Positions 14,412 to 23,951 are shown, numbered from the stretch's first letter. The stretch: DNA of 64,000 nucleotides from Solidesulfovibrio alcoholivorans DSM 5433 (GCF_000702665.1 NZ_JNJA01000020.1:1-64000); one strand, 5' to 3'. Numbers and translations are program-made. Notes: generated by a model from the letters alone, not told the origin.

Positions 14412-16031
14412 TCAGGATACGGGCAGGTCGGGTTCGGGGCGCGTGATTTCGGGCATCGCGGACGGGTCTCCGCCTCCGGTCCAGACGGGCAGTTCCACCA
14501 CGAAGGCGGTGCCGTGCGGCGTCCTGTCCTCGGCCCGGATGCTCCCGCCGTAGCGTTCGACGATATGCTTGCAGATGGCGAGCCCCAGACCCGTGCCGCG
14601 GCGTTCGACGGGGGTGGTGTCGCCACGGCCGGCCTGATGGTATTTTTCGAAGATGCGTTCCCGCTCCGCGGCCACAATGCCGGGGCCGGTGTCGGAAACG
14701 CGCAGTTCCAGGCGTTTTCCGGGCAGGGACTGGGCCGAAAGCGTCACCTCGCCTTCGCCGGTATGGCGCACGGCGTTGGTGAGCAGGTTGACGAGCACCT
14801 GCATGAGCCGGTCCGGGTCCAGGCACAGGGGGGGAAGCTGCGGTGGCATGTCCACCACCAGGGCCATGGCCTGATTCTGCTCGTATTCGCCGCTGACGGC
14901 GTCGATGGCCGCGCGGGCCACCGCGCACGGGTCGATGACGCGGTCGTTCCAATCCAGGCGGCCGGACTCGATCTTGGACAGGTCGAGGAAGTCGTTGACG
15001 AGCCTGGTGAGGCGCGCCCCCTCGGCCTCGATGATGCCGAGGTTTTCGGCGATGCGCGTCCCCTTGCGGCGCAGCTTGTCGCTGACTTCGGAAAACGGCA
15101 TGAAGTCCTTGAGAAAATCGCGCCTGGTCAGCTTGGCGAACCCGAGCACCGACGTCAGCGGCGTGCGCAGGTCGTGGGTGACCGTGGCCAGGAATCCGGA
15201 TTTCAGGCTGTCGAGTTCGCGCAGCCGGGCGTTGGCTTCGGCCAGGTCCCCGGCCTGGCGGGCGAGGGTGTCCGTGCGCTCGCCCACGCGGCGTTCCAGG
15301 TCGCGGTTGAGGGATTTGAGCCGCGACAGTGCCATGTTGCGGTCGGTGATGTCGTAGTACAGGGACAGCAGCAGCGGTTCGCGCTCCGGCAGGCGCAGGG
15401 CCGTGCTGGTCATGGAATAGAACCTGCCGTCCAGGGGGCTTTGGATTTCCATGGTCACGCTCTGGCCGCTTTCGGCCAGATCCCAGGGGCACCAGGGACA
15501 GGGGGCGTCGCGGCCGTGCAACGCCTTGTGGCACGGGTCGCCCACCGGGTCGTGCCCGTTGCGGGAAATGACCGGCGCGTTGGCGAACGCCACCCGATGC
15601 TTGCGGTCGCAGGCCACGATGAAGCCCGGAAAGGCGGCGATGAAGGCCTCGCGCCAGGTTTCGGCCTGCCGCGCGGCCTGGGTCGCGTCGTCGCACACGG
15701 CGAGAATGTCGCACACCGCGGCGATGGACGCCGCATCGAGGCCGGAAAACCGCCGCAGGCCGGACCAGGCCGGGGCTGCGGCGTCGGCCTCGAGCAGGAA
15801 GACCACATGGACCGGCAGGTCGCGCCACCAGGCGAGCAGTTCGAGGAGCTGCCCGGGCGGCGCGTCGAAGCAGGGCACCACCGCGACGTCGGGCAGGGCG
15901 TCGCGGGCGAGTTGCAGGGCGGTTGGCAGGGAAAAGGCGGCGGTGCGCCTGCCGGGTGCGGCCAGTTTGGCGGCGAGCAGCCGGGCGTCCCGGTCCGGAC
16001 CGCCGCAAACGAGCAGTCGCCCCCCGGTCAT
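14412..16031 (-). CDS. PAS-domain sensor histidine kinase
   Basis: A 539-residue cytoplasmic histidine kinase. Residues about 1-130 form an unassigned alpha/beta region (TGGRLLVCGGPDRDARLLAA) that resembles a degenerate receiver. A PAS domain follows (about 140-260), with a CPWCPWD cysteine motif that could bind metal or sense redox. Then come a coiled coil, HisKA (FLATVTHDLRTPLTSVLGFA, phospho-His near 292) and HATPase_c with N-box NLLTNAVRHT, DTGPGI and GTGLGLAIC. ATG 16031 is preceded by GGAGAAGG; the longer frame to 16316 overlaps the divergent gene. No receiver domain or response regulator is adjacent, so it is an orphan kinase. Confidence 0.88.
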   Translation of the reverse strand: MTGGRLLVCGGPDRDARLLAAKLAAPGRRTAAFSLPTALQLARDALPDVAVVPCFDAPPGQLLELLAWWRDLPVHVVFLLEADAAAPAWSGLRRFSGLDAASIAAVCDILAVCDDATQAARQAETWREAFIAAFPGFIVACDRKHRVAFANAPVISRNGHDPVGDPCHKALHGRDAPCPWCPWDLAESGQSVTMEIQSPLDGRFYSMTSTALRLPEREPLLLSLYYDITDRNMALSRLKSLNRDLERRVGERTDTLARQAGDLAEANARLRELDSLKSGFLATVTHDLRTPLTSVLGFAKLTRRDFLKDFMPFSEVSDKLRRKGTRIAENLGIIEAEGARLTRLVNDFLDLSKIESGRLDWNDRVIDPCAVARAAIDAVSGEYEQNQAMALVVDMPPQLPPLCLDPDRLMQVLVNLLTNAVRHTGEGEVTLSAQSLPGKRLELRVSDTGPGIVAAERERIFEKYHQAGRGDTTPVERRGTGLGLAICKHIVERYGGSIRAEDRTPHGTAFVVELPVWTGGGDPSAMPEITRPEPDLPVS

Positions 16032-16291
16032 GTGGCCTTCTCCGGGAGCGGTGCAGTGGGCAAGACGAACGACGCGGCCGACGTCGTCCCGTCGGCGCTG
16101 CGCCAGGGCAGCTGTTGCATGGCAGGCTTCTCCATGCGGACGGGTCGGTCCGGGAAAGGATCGCCGCGTCGCTTCGGTGATTTCTAACATAGGCCCGCGC
16201 GGGGCACAACTCGCCGGGGACCCCTGCGCAAAAGGGCTTCCCATGCCGGGGCAACGGGGATACACACCGCGCTTTCGGTCAAGGAGGAAGC

Positions 16292-17377
16292 GTGACGGAG
16301 AGAACATGGACCGCACGCGCGGCCTGGCTGGTACGCCGGCTGGGGCTGCGCCATGCCCTGCGCACGGCCACGGCGGCGGTGGCGACGCTGGCCCTGGTCA
16401 CGGTTCTGGCGCTGCCCCAGGGCTACTGGGCCGTGGTCACGGCCGTCATCGTCATGCAGGCCAACCTCGGCGGCTCCCTCTGGGCTTCCTGGACGCGGCT
16501 GGCCGGAACGGCCATCGGGGCCGTGGCCGGCGCTTTGGCCGCGCACTGGGGCGGGCAGTCGTTTCTCTCCGTGGGCCTGGCGGTCTTCGCCACCCTGGCC
16601 GTGTGCGCGGCCATCCCCCGCCTGCGCGAGAGCTCGCGCGTGGCCGGCATCACGGCCGTCATCGTCATCCTGGCCGGCCATCCCGGCACGTCCGCCCTGA
16701 CCATGGGCATGGACCGCTTCATCGAAATTTCCATCGGCATCGTCACCGCCCTGGTCGTCTCCGCCGTGGTGCTGCCCTCGCGCGCCAGCCGCGCCCTGGA
16801 GCACGGGCTGGCCACGGTTTTCGACGACGCGGCCTCCTATTTCGCCCTGGTGGTCGAGGGCCGGCTGCACGACGACTACGTCGAACGGCAGGTCTTCGCG
16901 ATCAAGGACCGCATCCTGCGCACCCTGGCCCGTTGCCGGGAACTGCGCCGGGAATCCGTGATCGAAGGCCGGGGCGGCGACGAGGGAACCCTGCGTTCCA
17001 TGCTGCTCTACCGGGGCGAGCGGCTGTTCGAGCACATCCTGGCCATGGACCACGTGGCCGCCGAATGGCGCGGCCAGGGGCTGCACCGGCACCTGCCCGA
17101 GGAGCTCACGGTCCTCGAGGGGGCCGTGGCCGCGATGCTGCGCGGGCTGGCCGCGCACATGCGCCGCCAGGGGCCGCTGCCCGAAACGGACACGCTGTCC
17201 GTTGCCGTGGGCAAGGCCCGGGAGAAGCTCGCGGCCATCCGTCGCGAACGCGCCCCGGCGGCCTACGACCTGAGCGAGGTCATGCACTTTTTCAGCTTCA
17301 TGCACGGCATGCTCTCCTGCGCCTCCGACGCCGGCGAGATCGTCCGGCGCATCCGCGCCTTCGAGGAGGAGACTTAA
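16292..17377 (+). CDS. FUSC/ArAE-type integral membrane protein
   Basis: A 361-residue fusaric-acid-resistance-like (FUSC) membrane protein. Six hydrophobic segments lie in the first 165 residues, including the family block LALPQGYWAVVTAVIVMQAN and the GTAIGAVAGALAAHWGG repeat. A cytoplasmic helical domain of about 190 residues follows (LRTLARCRELRRESVIEGRG and similar). Relatives are aromatic-acid or fusaric-acid exporters, but bacterial half-size proteins are poorly characterised. Translation starts at GTG 16292 with AAGGAGG 4-10 nt upstream. It is followed after 157 bp by the Bat cluster and may be separate from it. Confidence 0.82.
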   Translation: MTERTWTARAAWLVRRLGLRHALRTATAAVATLALVTVLALPQGYWAVVTAVIVMQANLGGSLWASWTRLAGTAIGAVAGALAAHWGGQSFLSVGLAVFATLAVCAAIPRLRESSRVAGITAVIVILAGHPGTSALTMGMDRFIEISIGIVTALVVSAVVLPSRASRALEHGLATVFDDAASYFALVVEGRLHDDYVERQVFAIKDRILRTLARCRELRRESVIEGRGGDEGTLRSMLLYRGERLFEHILAMDHVAAEWRGQGLHRHLPEELTVLEGAVAAMLRGLAAHMRRQGPLPETDTLSVAVGKAREKLAAIRRERAPAAYDLSEVMHFFSFMHGMLSCASDAGEIVRRIRAFEEET

Positions 17378-17465
17378 GCTCGCGCAGGGGTCACGCATGC
17401 CGCATGAATTTTTCCTTAAAAGATCCTGACGATTATTTTAAAAGCCGCGACATGGGGTCGCGTTG

Positions 17466-17502
17466 CCCGCGCGCCCCGGCGCTGCTACCCTTGGCGCGCG
17501 GG
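17466..17502 (+). promoter_or_regulatory. Strong leader hairpin before the Bat cluster
   Basis: CCCGCGCGCC (17466-17475) pairs perfectly with GGCGCGCGGG (17493-17502), 33 nt before the first gene of the cluster. Just upstream (17405-17445) is an AT-rich island (TTTTTCCTTAAAAG, GATTATTTTAAAAG) that stands out in this GC-rich region and may hold the promoter. The hairpin may therefore lie in the 5' leader and act as an attenuator or stabiliser. Confidence 0.4.
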
Positions 17503-17534
17503 CCGGCCGGGCCGGCGGGGAGGCGAAGCGCCGC

Positions 17535-18479
17535 ATGCAGGCTGTTCAGGTGTTTCATCCGGAATTCGATGCGAAGGCGCTGCTTGCCGCCGCGCGCCGC
17601 GTGCGCCTCGGCGGCGACGCCCTGTCCCGGGACGCCCTGGCCGGCGGCTACCGCGCGGTCTTTCGCGGCACGGGCATCGAATACGAGGAATCCCGCGAAT
17701 ACGTTCCCGGCGACGACGTGGCGGCCATGGACTGGAAGGTCACGGCCCGGTTCGGCCGACCGTTCGTCAAGCGTTTTCGCGAGGAACGCGCCCGCACGGT
17801 CATGCTCGCCGTGGACGTGAGCCCCTCCATGGCCGTGGGGGGGCAGGCGGGCGGCGTCGCATATTGCGCGGCGCTGGCCGCCGTGGTGCTGGCCGTCAGC
17901 GTTGCGGCCAGCCGCGACCGGGTGGGGCTCGTGCTTTTTTCCGACCGCGTCGAGGCGTTTTTGCCTCCGGGCAAAGGCCCCGGTCAGGCCCATGCCGTGG
18001 CCGCCGCCCTGGCCGGTGCAAGGCCCGTGGGGCGCGGCACCGATCCCGGCCCGGCGCTCGCGCTTGCCGCGTCCGCCCTTTCCCACCGCTGCCCGGTCTT
18101 CGTTTTTTCCGACTTCGCCGCAGCCGATTTCGTCGCGCCGCTCGGCCGGCTGGCCGCGCGCCACGAGGTCACGGCGGGCCTTGTCGCGGGTATTGTCGCG
18201 CCGTCCTTGCCGCAACGGGGCGTGGTGGAATTTGCTGAAGCCGAATCCGGCCGGCGCGCTACGTGCGATTTTGCCGATGCCGCCGCCCGCGCCCGTTTCG
18301 CCGGCGAAAGGGAAAAGCGCCGCGAGCGTACTGTCGCCGGCCTTCGCGCCGCAGGCGTCGGCGTGGTGGAACTCGACCCCGCCGCGCATCCCGCGTCGGC
18401 GCTCGACGCGCATTTCCGCCAGCGTCGCCGCCCGGGCTTTGCCGCCGCCGGTCGCGCGCCCGGAGCCGCCCGTGGATGA
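17535..18479 (+). CDS. DUF58 protein of the MoxR/Bat cluster
   Basis: A 314-residue DUF58 protein, a normal companion of MoxR AAA ATPases. It shows RGTGIEYEESREYVPGDDVA and MDWKVTARFGRPFVKRFREE, the DUF58 signature, followed by a VWA-like fold with the metal-site loop VDVSPSM (DxSxS, near 98). ATG 17535 is selected because the preceding in-frame codons lie in the leader. The stop overlaps the next gene's start by 8 nt. It probably acts as an adaptor presenting a client protein to MoxR at the inner membrane. Confidence 0.88.
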   Translation: MQAVQVFHPEFDAKALLAAARRVRLGGDALSRDALAGGYRAVFRGTGIEYEESREYVPGDDVAAMDWKVTARFGRPFVKRFREERARTVMLAVDVSPSMAVGGQAGGVAYCAALAAVVLAVSVAASRDRVGLVLFSDRVEAFLPPGKGPGQAHAVAAALAGARPVGRGTDPGPALALAASALSHRCPVFVFSDFAAADFVAPLGRLAARHEVTAGLVAGIVAPSLPQRGVVEFAEAESGRRATCDFADAAARARFAGEREKRRERTVAGLRAAGVGVVELDPAAHPASALDAHFRQRRRPGFAAAGRAPGAARG

Positions 18480-18939
18480 CATCCGCGACATCAAGGCCCC
18501 CGTGCCCCTGCCGTCGGCGGCCGGGCCCGACACATGGCTCGCCGGACTGGGGTTGGTCCTTCTCGGGGGACTGGCGCTGTGGCGCTGGCGGCGGCTGCGC
18601 GCGCGTCCGGCAAGCCGGGAGCTTGCGGCCGTGCGGCGCGCCCTGGCGCGGCTTTCGCGCGAAGCCGGCGGCCTTGGCGACGGCGACTACTATTTCCGGC
18701 TGGCCGCGCTCGTGCGCCGCGTGCTGGCCGTGCGCCTGGGGGTTGCGGCCACGGCCATGAGCGCCGCCGAACTCGCCTCCCGTATGGACGTCCTGCCGGC
18801 AGGCGCGCGCGAGGCCGTGGCCGGGCTTTTCGCCCGGGCCGAGGCCGCCTGCTACGCCGGGCAGGCCATTCCCTCAGACCGGCGCCATGCCGACGGCCTG
18901 ACCGCCGCGCGCCTGGCCGCGGACACGCGTCCATGCTGA
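18472..18939 (+). CDS. DUF4381 membrane protein of the MoxR/Bat cluster
   Basis: A 155-residue protein with one membrane segment near 23-42 (WLAGLGLVLLGGLALW) preceded by the short DIRDIKAPVPLP periplasmic stretch, as in DUF4381 proteins. The remainder is a soluble helical region (ELAAVRRALARLSREAGGLG). It starts at GTG 18472, with GGAG 6 nt upstream, inside the end of the DUF58 gene. The next gene overlaps it by 7 nt (ATGCTGA). The tight overlaps argue for one polycistron and stoichiometric synthesis with DUF58 and BatA. Confidence 0.8.
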   Translation: MDDIRDIKAPVPLPSAAGPDTWLAGLGLVLLGGLALWRWRRLRARPASRELAAVRRALARLSREAGGLGDGDYYFRLAALVRRVLAVRLGVAATAMSAAELASRMDVLPAGAREAVAGLFARAEAACYAGQAIPSDRRHADGLTAARLAADTRPC

Positions 18940-19925
18940 CCCTGGCCCAGCCGTACGCCCTGCTTTTCGCGCTGCTCGTCCCCCTGGCGCTTGTCGTACG
19001 CCGTGTGCGGCGCGGCGCGGCAGCGGCCGTCGTGGCCGACCTTGGGCCGGCGCTTGCCGCAGGCGCGCCGTCTGCGCTCGCGTGGCTGCCTATGTTGTGC
19101 CGGCTGTGCGGCATCGCCGCCCTGGCCCTGGCTGCGGCCGGGCCGGCGCTGCGCGAGGAGACCGCGACCTACGCCGGGCGCGGCATCGACGTCATGCTCG
19201 CCATCGACCTTTCCGAATCCATGGCCGCCATGGACATGACCGAGGGCGAACGCACGGTCACGCGCCTGGAAGCCGTGGCGCAGGCGGCGAAGCTGTTCGC
19301 GGCGGCCCGCCCCGGGGACCGCATTGGCCTTGTCGCCTTCGGCTCCCGGGCCTACGTCGTCATGCCGCCAAGCGCCGACCGGCAGGCCCTCGACCGGGCG
19401 CTCGCCGACCTCTCCGTGGGCGCGGCCGGCCGGCGCACGGCCATGGGCGATGCCGTGGCATTGGCCGTGAAGCGCCTCACGGACGCGCCGGGACTGGCGA
19501 AAATCGTGGTCGTCTTCGGCGACGGTCGCTCCAACGCCGGGGAGCTGCGTCCCGAAACCGCCGCCCTGGCCGCCGCGGACCGGGGCGTAACCGTCCTTGC
19601 CGTGGGCGTGGGCGGTGATGCGCCGGCCCCGTTTCTGGTCAACCATCCGCTGCTTGGCCAGGAGATCGTGCGCGAGGCCGCACCCGTGGACACGGCCGCG
19701 CTTGCCGCGCTGGCCTCGGGCACGGGCGGAGCGCTTTTCCGGGCCGAGGACGCGGCCGGGCTGTCGCAGGCCATCGACGCCGTGCTTGCCCGGGCGCAAA
19801 GCGACATGGTGCGCGTGCCGGGCAGGCGCGACATCGAGCTTGCGCCCCTTGCCGCCGCCCTGGCCGTCTGCCTGCTCCTTGCCTGGGCCGCGCTCGGGCC
19901 CGTGCGCTCGCCGAGGTGGCCGTGA
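18933..19925 (+). CDS. batA: BatA-like von Willebrand factor A membrane protein
   Basis: A 330-residue VWA protein anchored by N-terminal hydrophobic segments (about 8-25 and 50-68) and a C-terminal one (about 303-325). The VWA domain (about 85-290) carries the metal-ion-dependent adhesion site DLSES, the downstream Thr in GRRTAMGDAV and Asp in VVFGDGRS. This is the BatA layout. The stop overlaps the next start as GTGA. BatA-type proteins work with MoxR ATPases in envelope stress tolerance or in inserting metal cofactors. The particular client here is unknown. Confidence 0.88.
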   Translation: MLTLAQPYALLFALLVPLALVVRRVRRGAAAAVVADLGPALAAGAPSALAWLPMLCRLCGIAALALAAAGPALREETATYAGRGIDVMLAIDLSESMAAMDMTEGERTVTRLEAVAQAAKLFAAARPGDRIGLVAFGSRAYVVMPPSADRQALDRALADLSVGAAGRRTAMGDAVALAVKRLTDAPGLAKIVVVFGDGRSNAGELRPETAALAAADRGVTVLAVGVGGDAPAPFLVNHPLLGQEIVREAAPVDTAALAALASGTGGALFRAEDAAGLSQAIDAVLARAQSDMVRVPGRRDIELAPLAAALAVCLLLAWAALGPVRSPRWP

Positions 19926-21688
19926 GCTTCGCCCGGCCGGAATTTTTGCTCCTCGCGGTCGCGCTGCCCCTGGCCGCGTTGTGCCTGTATCTGGCCGCAC
20001 GGGGCCGCCGCGTCCTGGCCGATGCCCTTTCCCTGCCGCGCGCCGCCGGAGGGCGGCGCGGCAAGCATGTCCTTTTTCTCGCCGGCCTGGCTCTGGCCGT
20101 AATCGGCGCGGCCGACCCGCGCCTGGGCGTTGCGCCAGCCGCAGCTCCCGCGCCAACGGGTAATCGCGCCCTGGTCGTTGCCGTGGACTGCTCGCGCAGC
20201 ATGCTCGCCCGCGACGTGGCCCCGGATCGGCTCGCGGCGGCCAAGGCCGCGGCGCTCTCCGTGCTGTCCCGGCTGCCTGACGTGCCGGTCGCGGTCGTGG
20301 GCTTCGCCGGCCGGGCCTGGCTCGCCTGCCCGGTCACGAGCGACCGCGCCGGACTGGCCCTTTTTCTCGACGCGCTTTCCCCGGACGCCGCCCCCCTGGG
20401 CGGCACGTCGCTCGCGGCCGCGCTCGAGGCTTCGCGTCTGGCCCTGGCCGGCGTCGAATACGGCGCGGTGCTGCTTTTTTCCGACGGCGAGGAAACCCTT
20501 GCCGCCAGGGATGCCGGCGCGGTCACGGCCGGCGGGCCGCCGGTGCTGACCGTGGCCGTGGGCGGCCCCGCGCCCGTGCCTGTCCCGACCGGCCGGGGGC
20601 AGGTATTGCGCGACGCTTCGGGCGCACCGGTGCTGGTCGGGGTCGATGCGCCGTCCCTGGCCGCCGTGGCCGCGACCTCCGGCGGCCGGGCCTTCCGCCT
20701 CGCCCCGGACGCCGCCGATCCCGTCCCGGCCATCGCCGCCGCCCTGCGCGCGCGGTTTCCGGAACAGGCGGCAGGGGAGGGCGCCGCGCCGCCCAGGGAT
20801 CTTGCCGCGTATTTTTTCCTGGCCGCGCTTCTTTTTTTCGCCTGCGACCTCGCCCTGCGACCCGGGCGTGGGGCCTCGGCCCTGCTCGTGTTGCCGCTTT
20901 GCCTGCTTGCGCCGACGCGGGCCACGGCCGGGCTCTGGGGCGGCCTCGACAGGGGCGAGGCCGCACGCCGGACGCAAGCCGGGCTCGAGGCCTTTGCCGC
21001 CGGCCGCGACGACGCGGCCCTGCAAGCGTTTTTGCGTGCCCGGGTCCAGGCCCCGGACAGCCCCGAATTGCTTTATGACCTGGGCACGGCCAGCTACCGC
21101 CTGGGCCGCTTCGCGCGCGCCCGGGAGTTTTTCGCCCGCGCCGCGGCCACGGCGGGCACGGACAGCCTGCGCGCCAAGGCGCTTTACAACCAGGGCAACG
21201 CCGCCTACCGCGCGGGCGATGCCGACGCGGCCATCGCCGGCTACGAGGCTGCCCTGACAGTCGATCCCCGCGACGCCGACGCCCGGGCCAATCTCGACTG
21301 GCTGCGTGCGCGGCAGCAACAGAAGCCGCCCGAGGGGCAAGGAGACAAGGCCGGCGAGAAGCCGAAAACTGCGGCGGAAGCGAAATCCGGCGACAAGGAA
21401 AGCGCGGAAGGCAAGGGCAACGCGCCTTCGCCAAAGGGCCAGGACAACGGCTCCGGCGGGGAGCGCCAGGACGGGCGGCAGCCCGTGCCTGCCGCCGACG
21501 CTCCCGGCCGGCCCGGTCCCGGCGAGGCGGTCGTGCCGCTCGCCGCGCCGCAGGGGGAAAAGGCCGGGGAGAAGCGGGCCGCGACTCCCGGCAGCGCGGA
21601 CGACCCGATTCTCTCTCGCGTGCCCGATCTGCCGGGGTTGCCCGAAACGCCGGGTTACGGCCGGCCGACGGTGGCGAAGGACTGGTGA
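19922..21688 (+). CDS. BatB-BatC fusion: VWA domain plus TPR domain
   Basis: A 588-residue fusion. The N-terminal part (to about 310) is a BatB-like VWA protein with membrane segments near 8-25 and 45-65 and the metal-site DCSRS. A second membrane pair (about 295-335) leads into a periplasmic TPR region (about 345-460; SPELLYDLGTASYRLGRFAR, ALYNQGNAAYRAGDADAAIA), as in BatC. A long charged Lys/Glu/Gly-rich disordered tail follows, ending in ILSRVPDLPGLPETPGYGRP, which resembles the conserved C-terminus of Bat TPR proteins. GTG 19922 gives a 4-nt overlap with batA and GAGG upstream; GTG 19916 is also possible. Confidence 0.85.
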   Translation: MSFARPEFLLLAVALPLAALCLYLAARGRRVLADALSLPRAAGGRRGKHVLFLAGLALAVIGAADPRLGVAPAAAPAPTGNRALVVAVDCSRSMLARDVAPDRLAAAKAAALSVLSRLPDVPVAVVGFAGRAWLACPVTSDRAGLALFLDALSPDAAPLGGTSLAAALEASRLALAGVEYGAVLLFSDGEETLAARDAGAVTAGGPPVLTVAVGGPAPVPVPTGRGQVLRDASGAPVLVGVDAPSLAAVAATSGGRAFRLAPDAADPVPAIAAALRARFPEQAAGEGAAPPRDLAAYFFLAALLFFACDLALRPGRGASALLVLPLCLLAPTRATAGLWGGLDRGEAARRTQAGLEAFAAGRDDAALQAFLRARVQAPDSPELLYDLGTASYRLGRFARAREFFARAAATAGTDSLRAKALYNQGNAAYRAGDADAAIAGYEAALTVDPRDADARANLDWLRARQQQKPPEGQGDKAGEKPKTAAEAKSGDKESAEGKGNAPSPKGQDNGSGGERQDGRQPVPAADAPGRPGPGEAVVPLAAPQGEKAGEKRAATPGSADDPILSRVPDLPGLPETPGYGRPTVAKDW

Positions 21689-23208
21689 TGGGGCGCTATC
21701 GTATTGTTTGCGCCTGGGCGCTTGCATGCCTCCTGGCCGTTGCGCCGGGCGTCGCCGGAGCCGGGGAGGCGGGCGTGACCGCGACGGTCGAGCCCGGCGT
21801 CGGCGTGGTCGGGCGCGGCCTGACGCTGCGCGTGACCGTACCCGGCCGGGACACGGCGACCATCGACGTGCCGGACATGGCGGACTGGACCGTGATTCCG
21901 CGCGGCCGGGCCCTTGGCGCGCGCGGCGAGGACGGCGAACCGGTTTCCGCCTACCGCTTCGAGCTGGTGCCAAGGCGTGCCGGGACACTCGCCGTGCCGG
22001 CCCTGACCGTTGAAACCGGCGGCGCGCGCACGCAAACGCCGCCCCTTGCCGTGCGCGTGCGGCCACGCCCCGAGCCGCCGGCCGCCTTGGCTGGCCATGA
22101 CGTATTTCTCGATGCGACCGTGTCCGAGGAAAACCCCTACGTCGGCCAGGTGTTCGTCTACACCGTGCGCCTCTACCGCGCCGTGCCCGCCGCCGGGGTG
22201 TCCCTCACGCCGCCGGCATTCGCCGGGTGCGTCGCGGACCCCCTGCCCGGCCAGCGTGACGGCGAGGCGCGCACGGGCGGCAAGGCCTACGTGACCGCCG
22301 AGGTGGACTACCTGCTTGCGCCACTTCGCGACGGAACCCTCACCCTTGCCCCGCCTGCGGCCCGCATTCGGGGCCTGGGCAAGGCTTCGGGCGAAACCGT
22401 GCTCGCCGGGCCGCAGCGCACGGTCGCCGTGCGGCCGCTGCCGCCCTACGCCGGCGCGGCCCCTTTCACGGGGCTCGTCGGGCACATGGCTCTGGAGTCG
22501 CGGCTCGCGGCCGACGCCGCAAGCGGCGAGGCCGTCTACGAATTGATCCTTTCCGGCCGGGGCAACCTGGACGCGGCCGCGCCGCCCGCCCTGTCCCTGC
22601 CGCCGGGGCTCGCCGCGCGGGCGCTGCCCGGGGAAAGCGCGGTCCAGCCCACCCTGGCCGGCTCCGAAGGGGAGCGGATCTTCCGCTACGCGCTGACGGC
22701 CGCGACGCCGGGCACCTACACGCTGCCCGCCGTGTCCCTGGCGGTCTTCGACCCCGAGGGAGCGCGCTACGTGACCGTCGAAGCCCCGTCGCGCGCCTTT
22801 GCCGCCGCGCCGCAGGGCGTGCCCGCGCCCGTCGCGCCGCCGCTTTCTTCCGTTTCTTCGGGCCAGGGCGCGGCCCTTGATTGGACGGCCTGGACGGCCT
22901 GGGCGGATTCCCTGTCCTGGCGCGTGACGTTCGGGATTTTCCCGCCGCTTCTTTTCGCCCTGACGTTCGTGCCGCGTCGCAGACGCCGTCTGGCGCAGGC
23001 GAGAGAGGCTCAGGACCCGGCCGGTGTGGCCGAGGCCCTGCGCCGGGCGTTGCGCACGGCCGAAGATTCGTCCCGCGCGCCGTGGCCCGAGGCCGGGGCG
23101 GCGCTCGCCCGGCTGGACAGGCTGCTCTATTCGGGAGAAGAATGTGATGCGGCGGCCCTGGACGCGGCCCGCGCAAAGGGGCTGGCCGTGTTGCGGAGGC
23201 TTGCGTGA
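21688..23208 (+). CDS. batD: BatD-like (oxygen tolerance) membrane protein
   Basis: A 506-residue exported protein with a signal peptide (1-25) and BatD-type immunoglobulin-like strands: VGVVGRGLTLRVTVPGRDTA and the diagnostic DVFLDATVSEENPYVGQVFV. One C-terminal membrane segment lies near 415-432 (VTFGIFPPLLFALTFVP), with a cytoplasmic helical tail. ATG 21688 shares one base with the previous stop (TGATG); GTG 21685 is an alternative. In Bacteroides fragilis the bat genes give aerotolerance; by analogy this anaerobe may use the set against oxidative or envelope stress. Confidence 0.87.
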   Translation: MGRYRIVCAWALACLLAVAPGVAGAGEAGVTATVEPGVGVVGRGLTLRVTVPGRDTATIDVPDMADWTVIPRGRALGARGEDGEPVSAYRFELVPRRAGTLAVPALTVETGGARTQTPPLAVRVRPRPEPPAALAGHDVFLDATVSEENPYVGQVFVYTVRLYRAVPAAGVSLTPPAFAGCVADPLPGQRDGEARTGGKAYVTAEVDYLLAPLRDGTLTLAPPAARIRGLGKASGETVLAGPQRTVAVRPLPPYAGAAPFTGLVGHMALESRLAADAASGEAVYELILSGRGNLDAAAPPALSLPPGLAARALPGESAVQPTLAGSEGERIFRYALTAATPGTYTLPAVSLAVFDPEGARYVTVEAPSRAFAAAPQGVPAPVAPPLSSVSSGQGAALDWTAWTAWADSLSWRVTFGIFPPLLFALTFVPRRRRRLAQAREAQDPAGVAEALRRALRTAEDSSRAPWPEAGAALARLDRLLYSGEECDAAALDAARAKGLAVLRRLA

Positions 23209-23951
23209 TGCGGCGTGGCGCGGCACTGTTCTGGCTCGCCCTCGGCCTGTGGGCGGCGCTTTTTGCGGCCACGGCGCGGGCCGGCGACGGCCGGCGACAG
23301 GTCGCGGCCGCGCGGCAGGCCTACGCCGCGGGCGAGTATGCCGGGGCGCAGCAGGCGTTTGCCGCCGCCATCCAGGCGGAGCCGGCCTTGCTGACTGCCG
23401 GCCTGTGCCTGGACGCGGCCACGGCCGCACGGCTCGCCGGCGAGCCCGGCCGCGCCGCGGTCTGGCTCTACCGCGCCACCCTGCGCGCGCCGCAAGACGC
23501 CCAGGTGCGCAAGGCCCTGGCCGCCGCCGGTCTTGATGCCGGGGCGCTTTTTGCAGGCGCTTGGACGCCGCTTGGCTGGCTGACGGCGCGACAGTGGTGG
23601 GCCGTGGCCCTGGCCGCCAATGCCGTTTTCTGGCTGGCCCTGGCCGGGGCGCGGCTTGCGGCACGCCCCGTGCCGCCTCGGGCGGCGCTTGGGGCCGGGG
23701 CGCTCGTTTTTTGCTGCTGGTTCGGAGCAGGCTGGGTCGCGCTGGTGCCGCGGGTCTGGCCGCGGGGCGTCGTGCTCGGCGAAACGCCGGCGCTAAGCGC
23801 GCCCGAGGCCGGGGCCGAAGCGGTGGAGCGCTATGCGCCGGGAACCCTCGCGCGCCTTGGCCCCGTGCGCGACGGACAGGCGCTCGCCGTTGCCGCGGGC
23901 GGCCTTGCCGGCTGGGTCCCCCGTGACGCCATCGTCACACTGGTCCCGTAG
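23208..23951 (+). CDS. BatE-like protein: signal peptide, TPR, two membrane segments, SH3-like tail
   Basis: A 247-residue protein. Residues 1-25 are a signal sequence, followed by a TPR-like repeat (about 28-105, AARQAYAAGEYAGAQQAFAA). Two membrane segments lie near 125-143 (WWAVALAANAVFWLALA) and 155-178. The C-terminal part (ERYAPGTLARLGPVRDGQAL then GWVPRDAIVTLVP) looks like a bacterial SH3 domain. This arrangement is seen in BatE proteins. It starts in the TGATG overlap with batD, GGAGG being 8 nt upstream. It ends the strictly overlapping part of the cluster. Confidence 0.78.
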   Translation: MRRGAALFWLALGLWAALFAATARAGDGRRQVAAARQAYAAGEYAGAQQAFAAAIQAEPALLTAGLCLDAATAARLAGEPGRAAVWLYRATLRAPQDAQVRKALAAAGLDAGALFAGAWTPLGWLTARQWWAVALAANAVFWLALAGARLAARPVPPRAALGAGALVFCCWFGAGWVALVPRVWPRGVVLGETPALSAPEAGAEAVERYAPGTLARLGPVRDGQALAVAAGGLAGWVPRDAIVTLVP

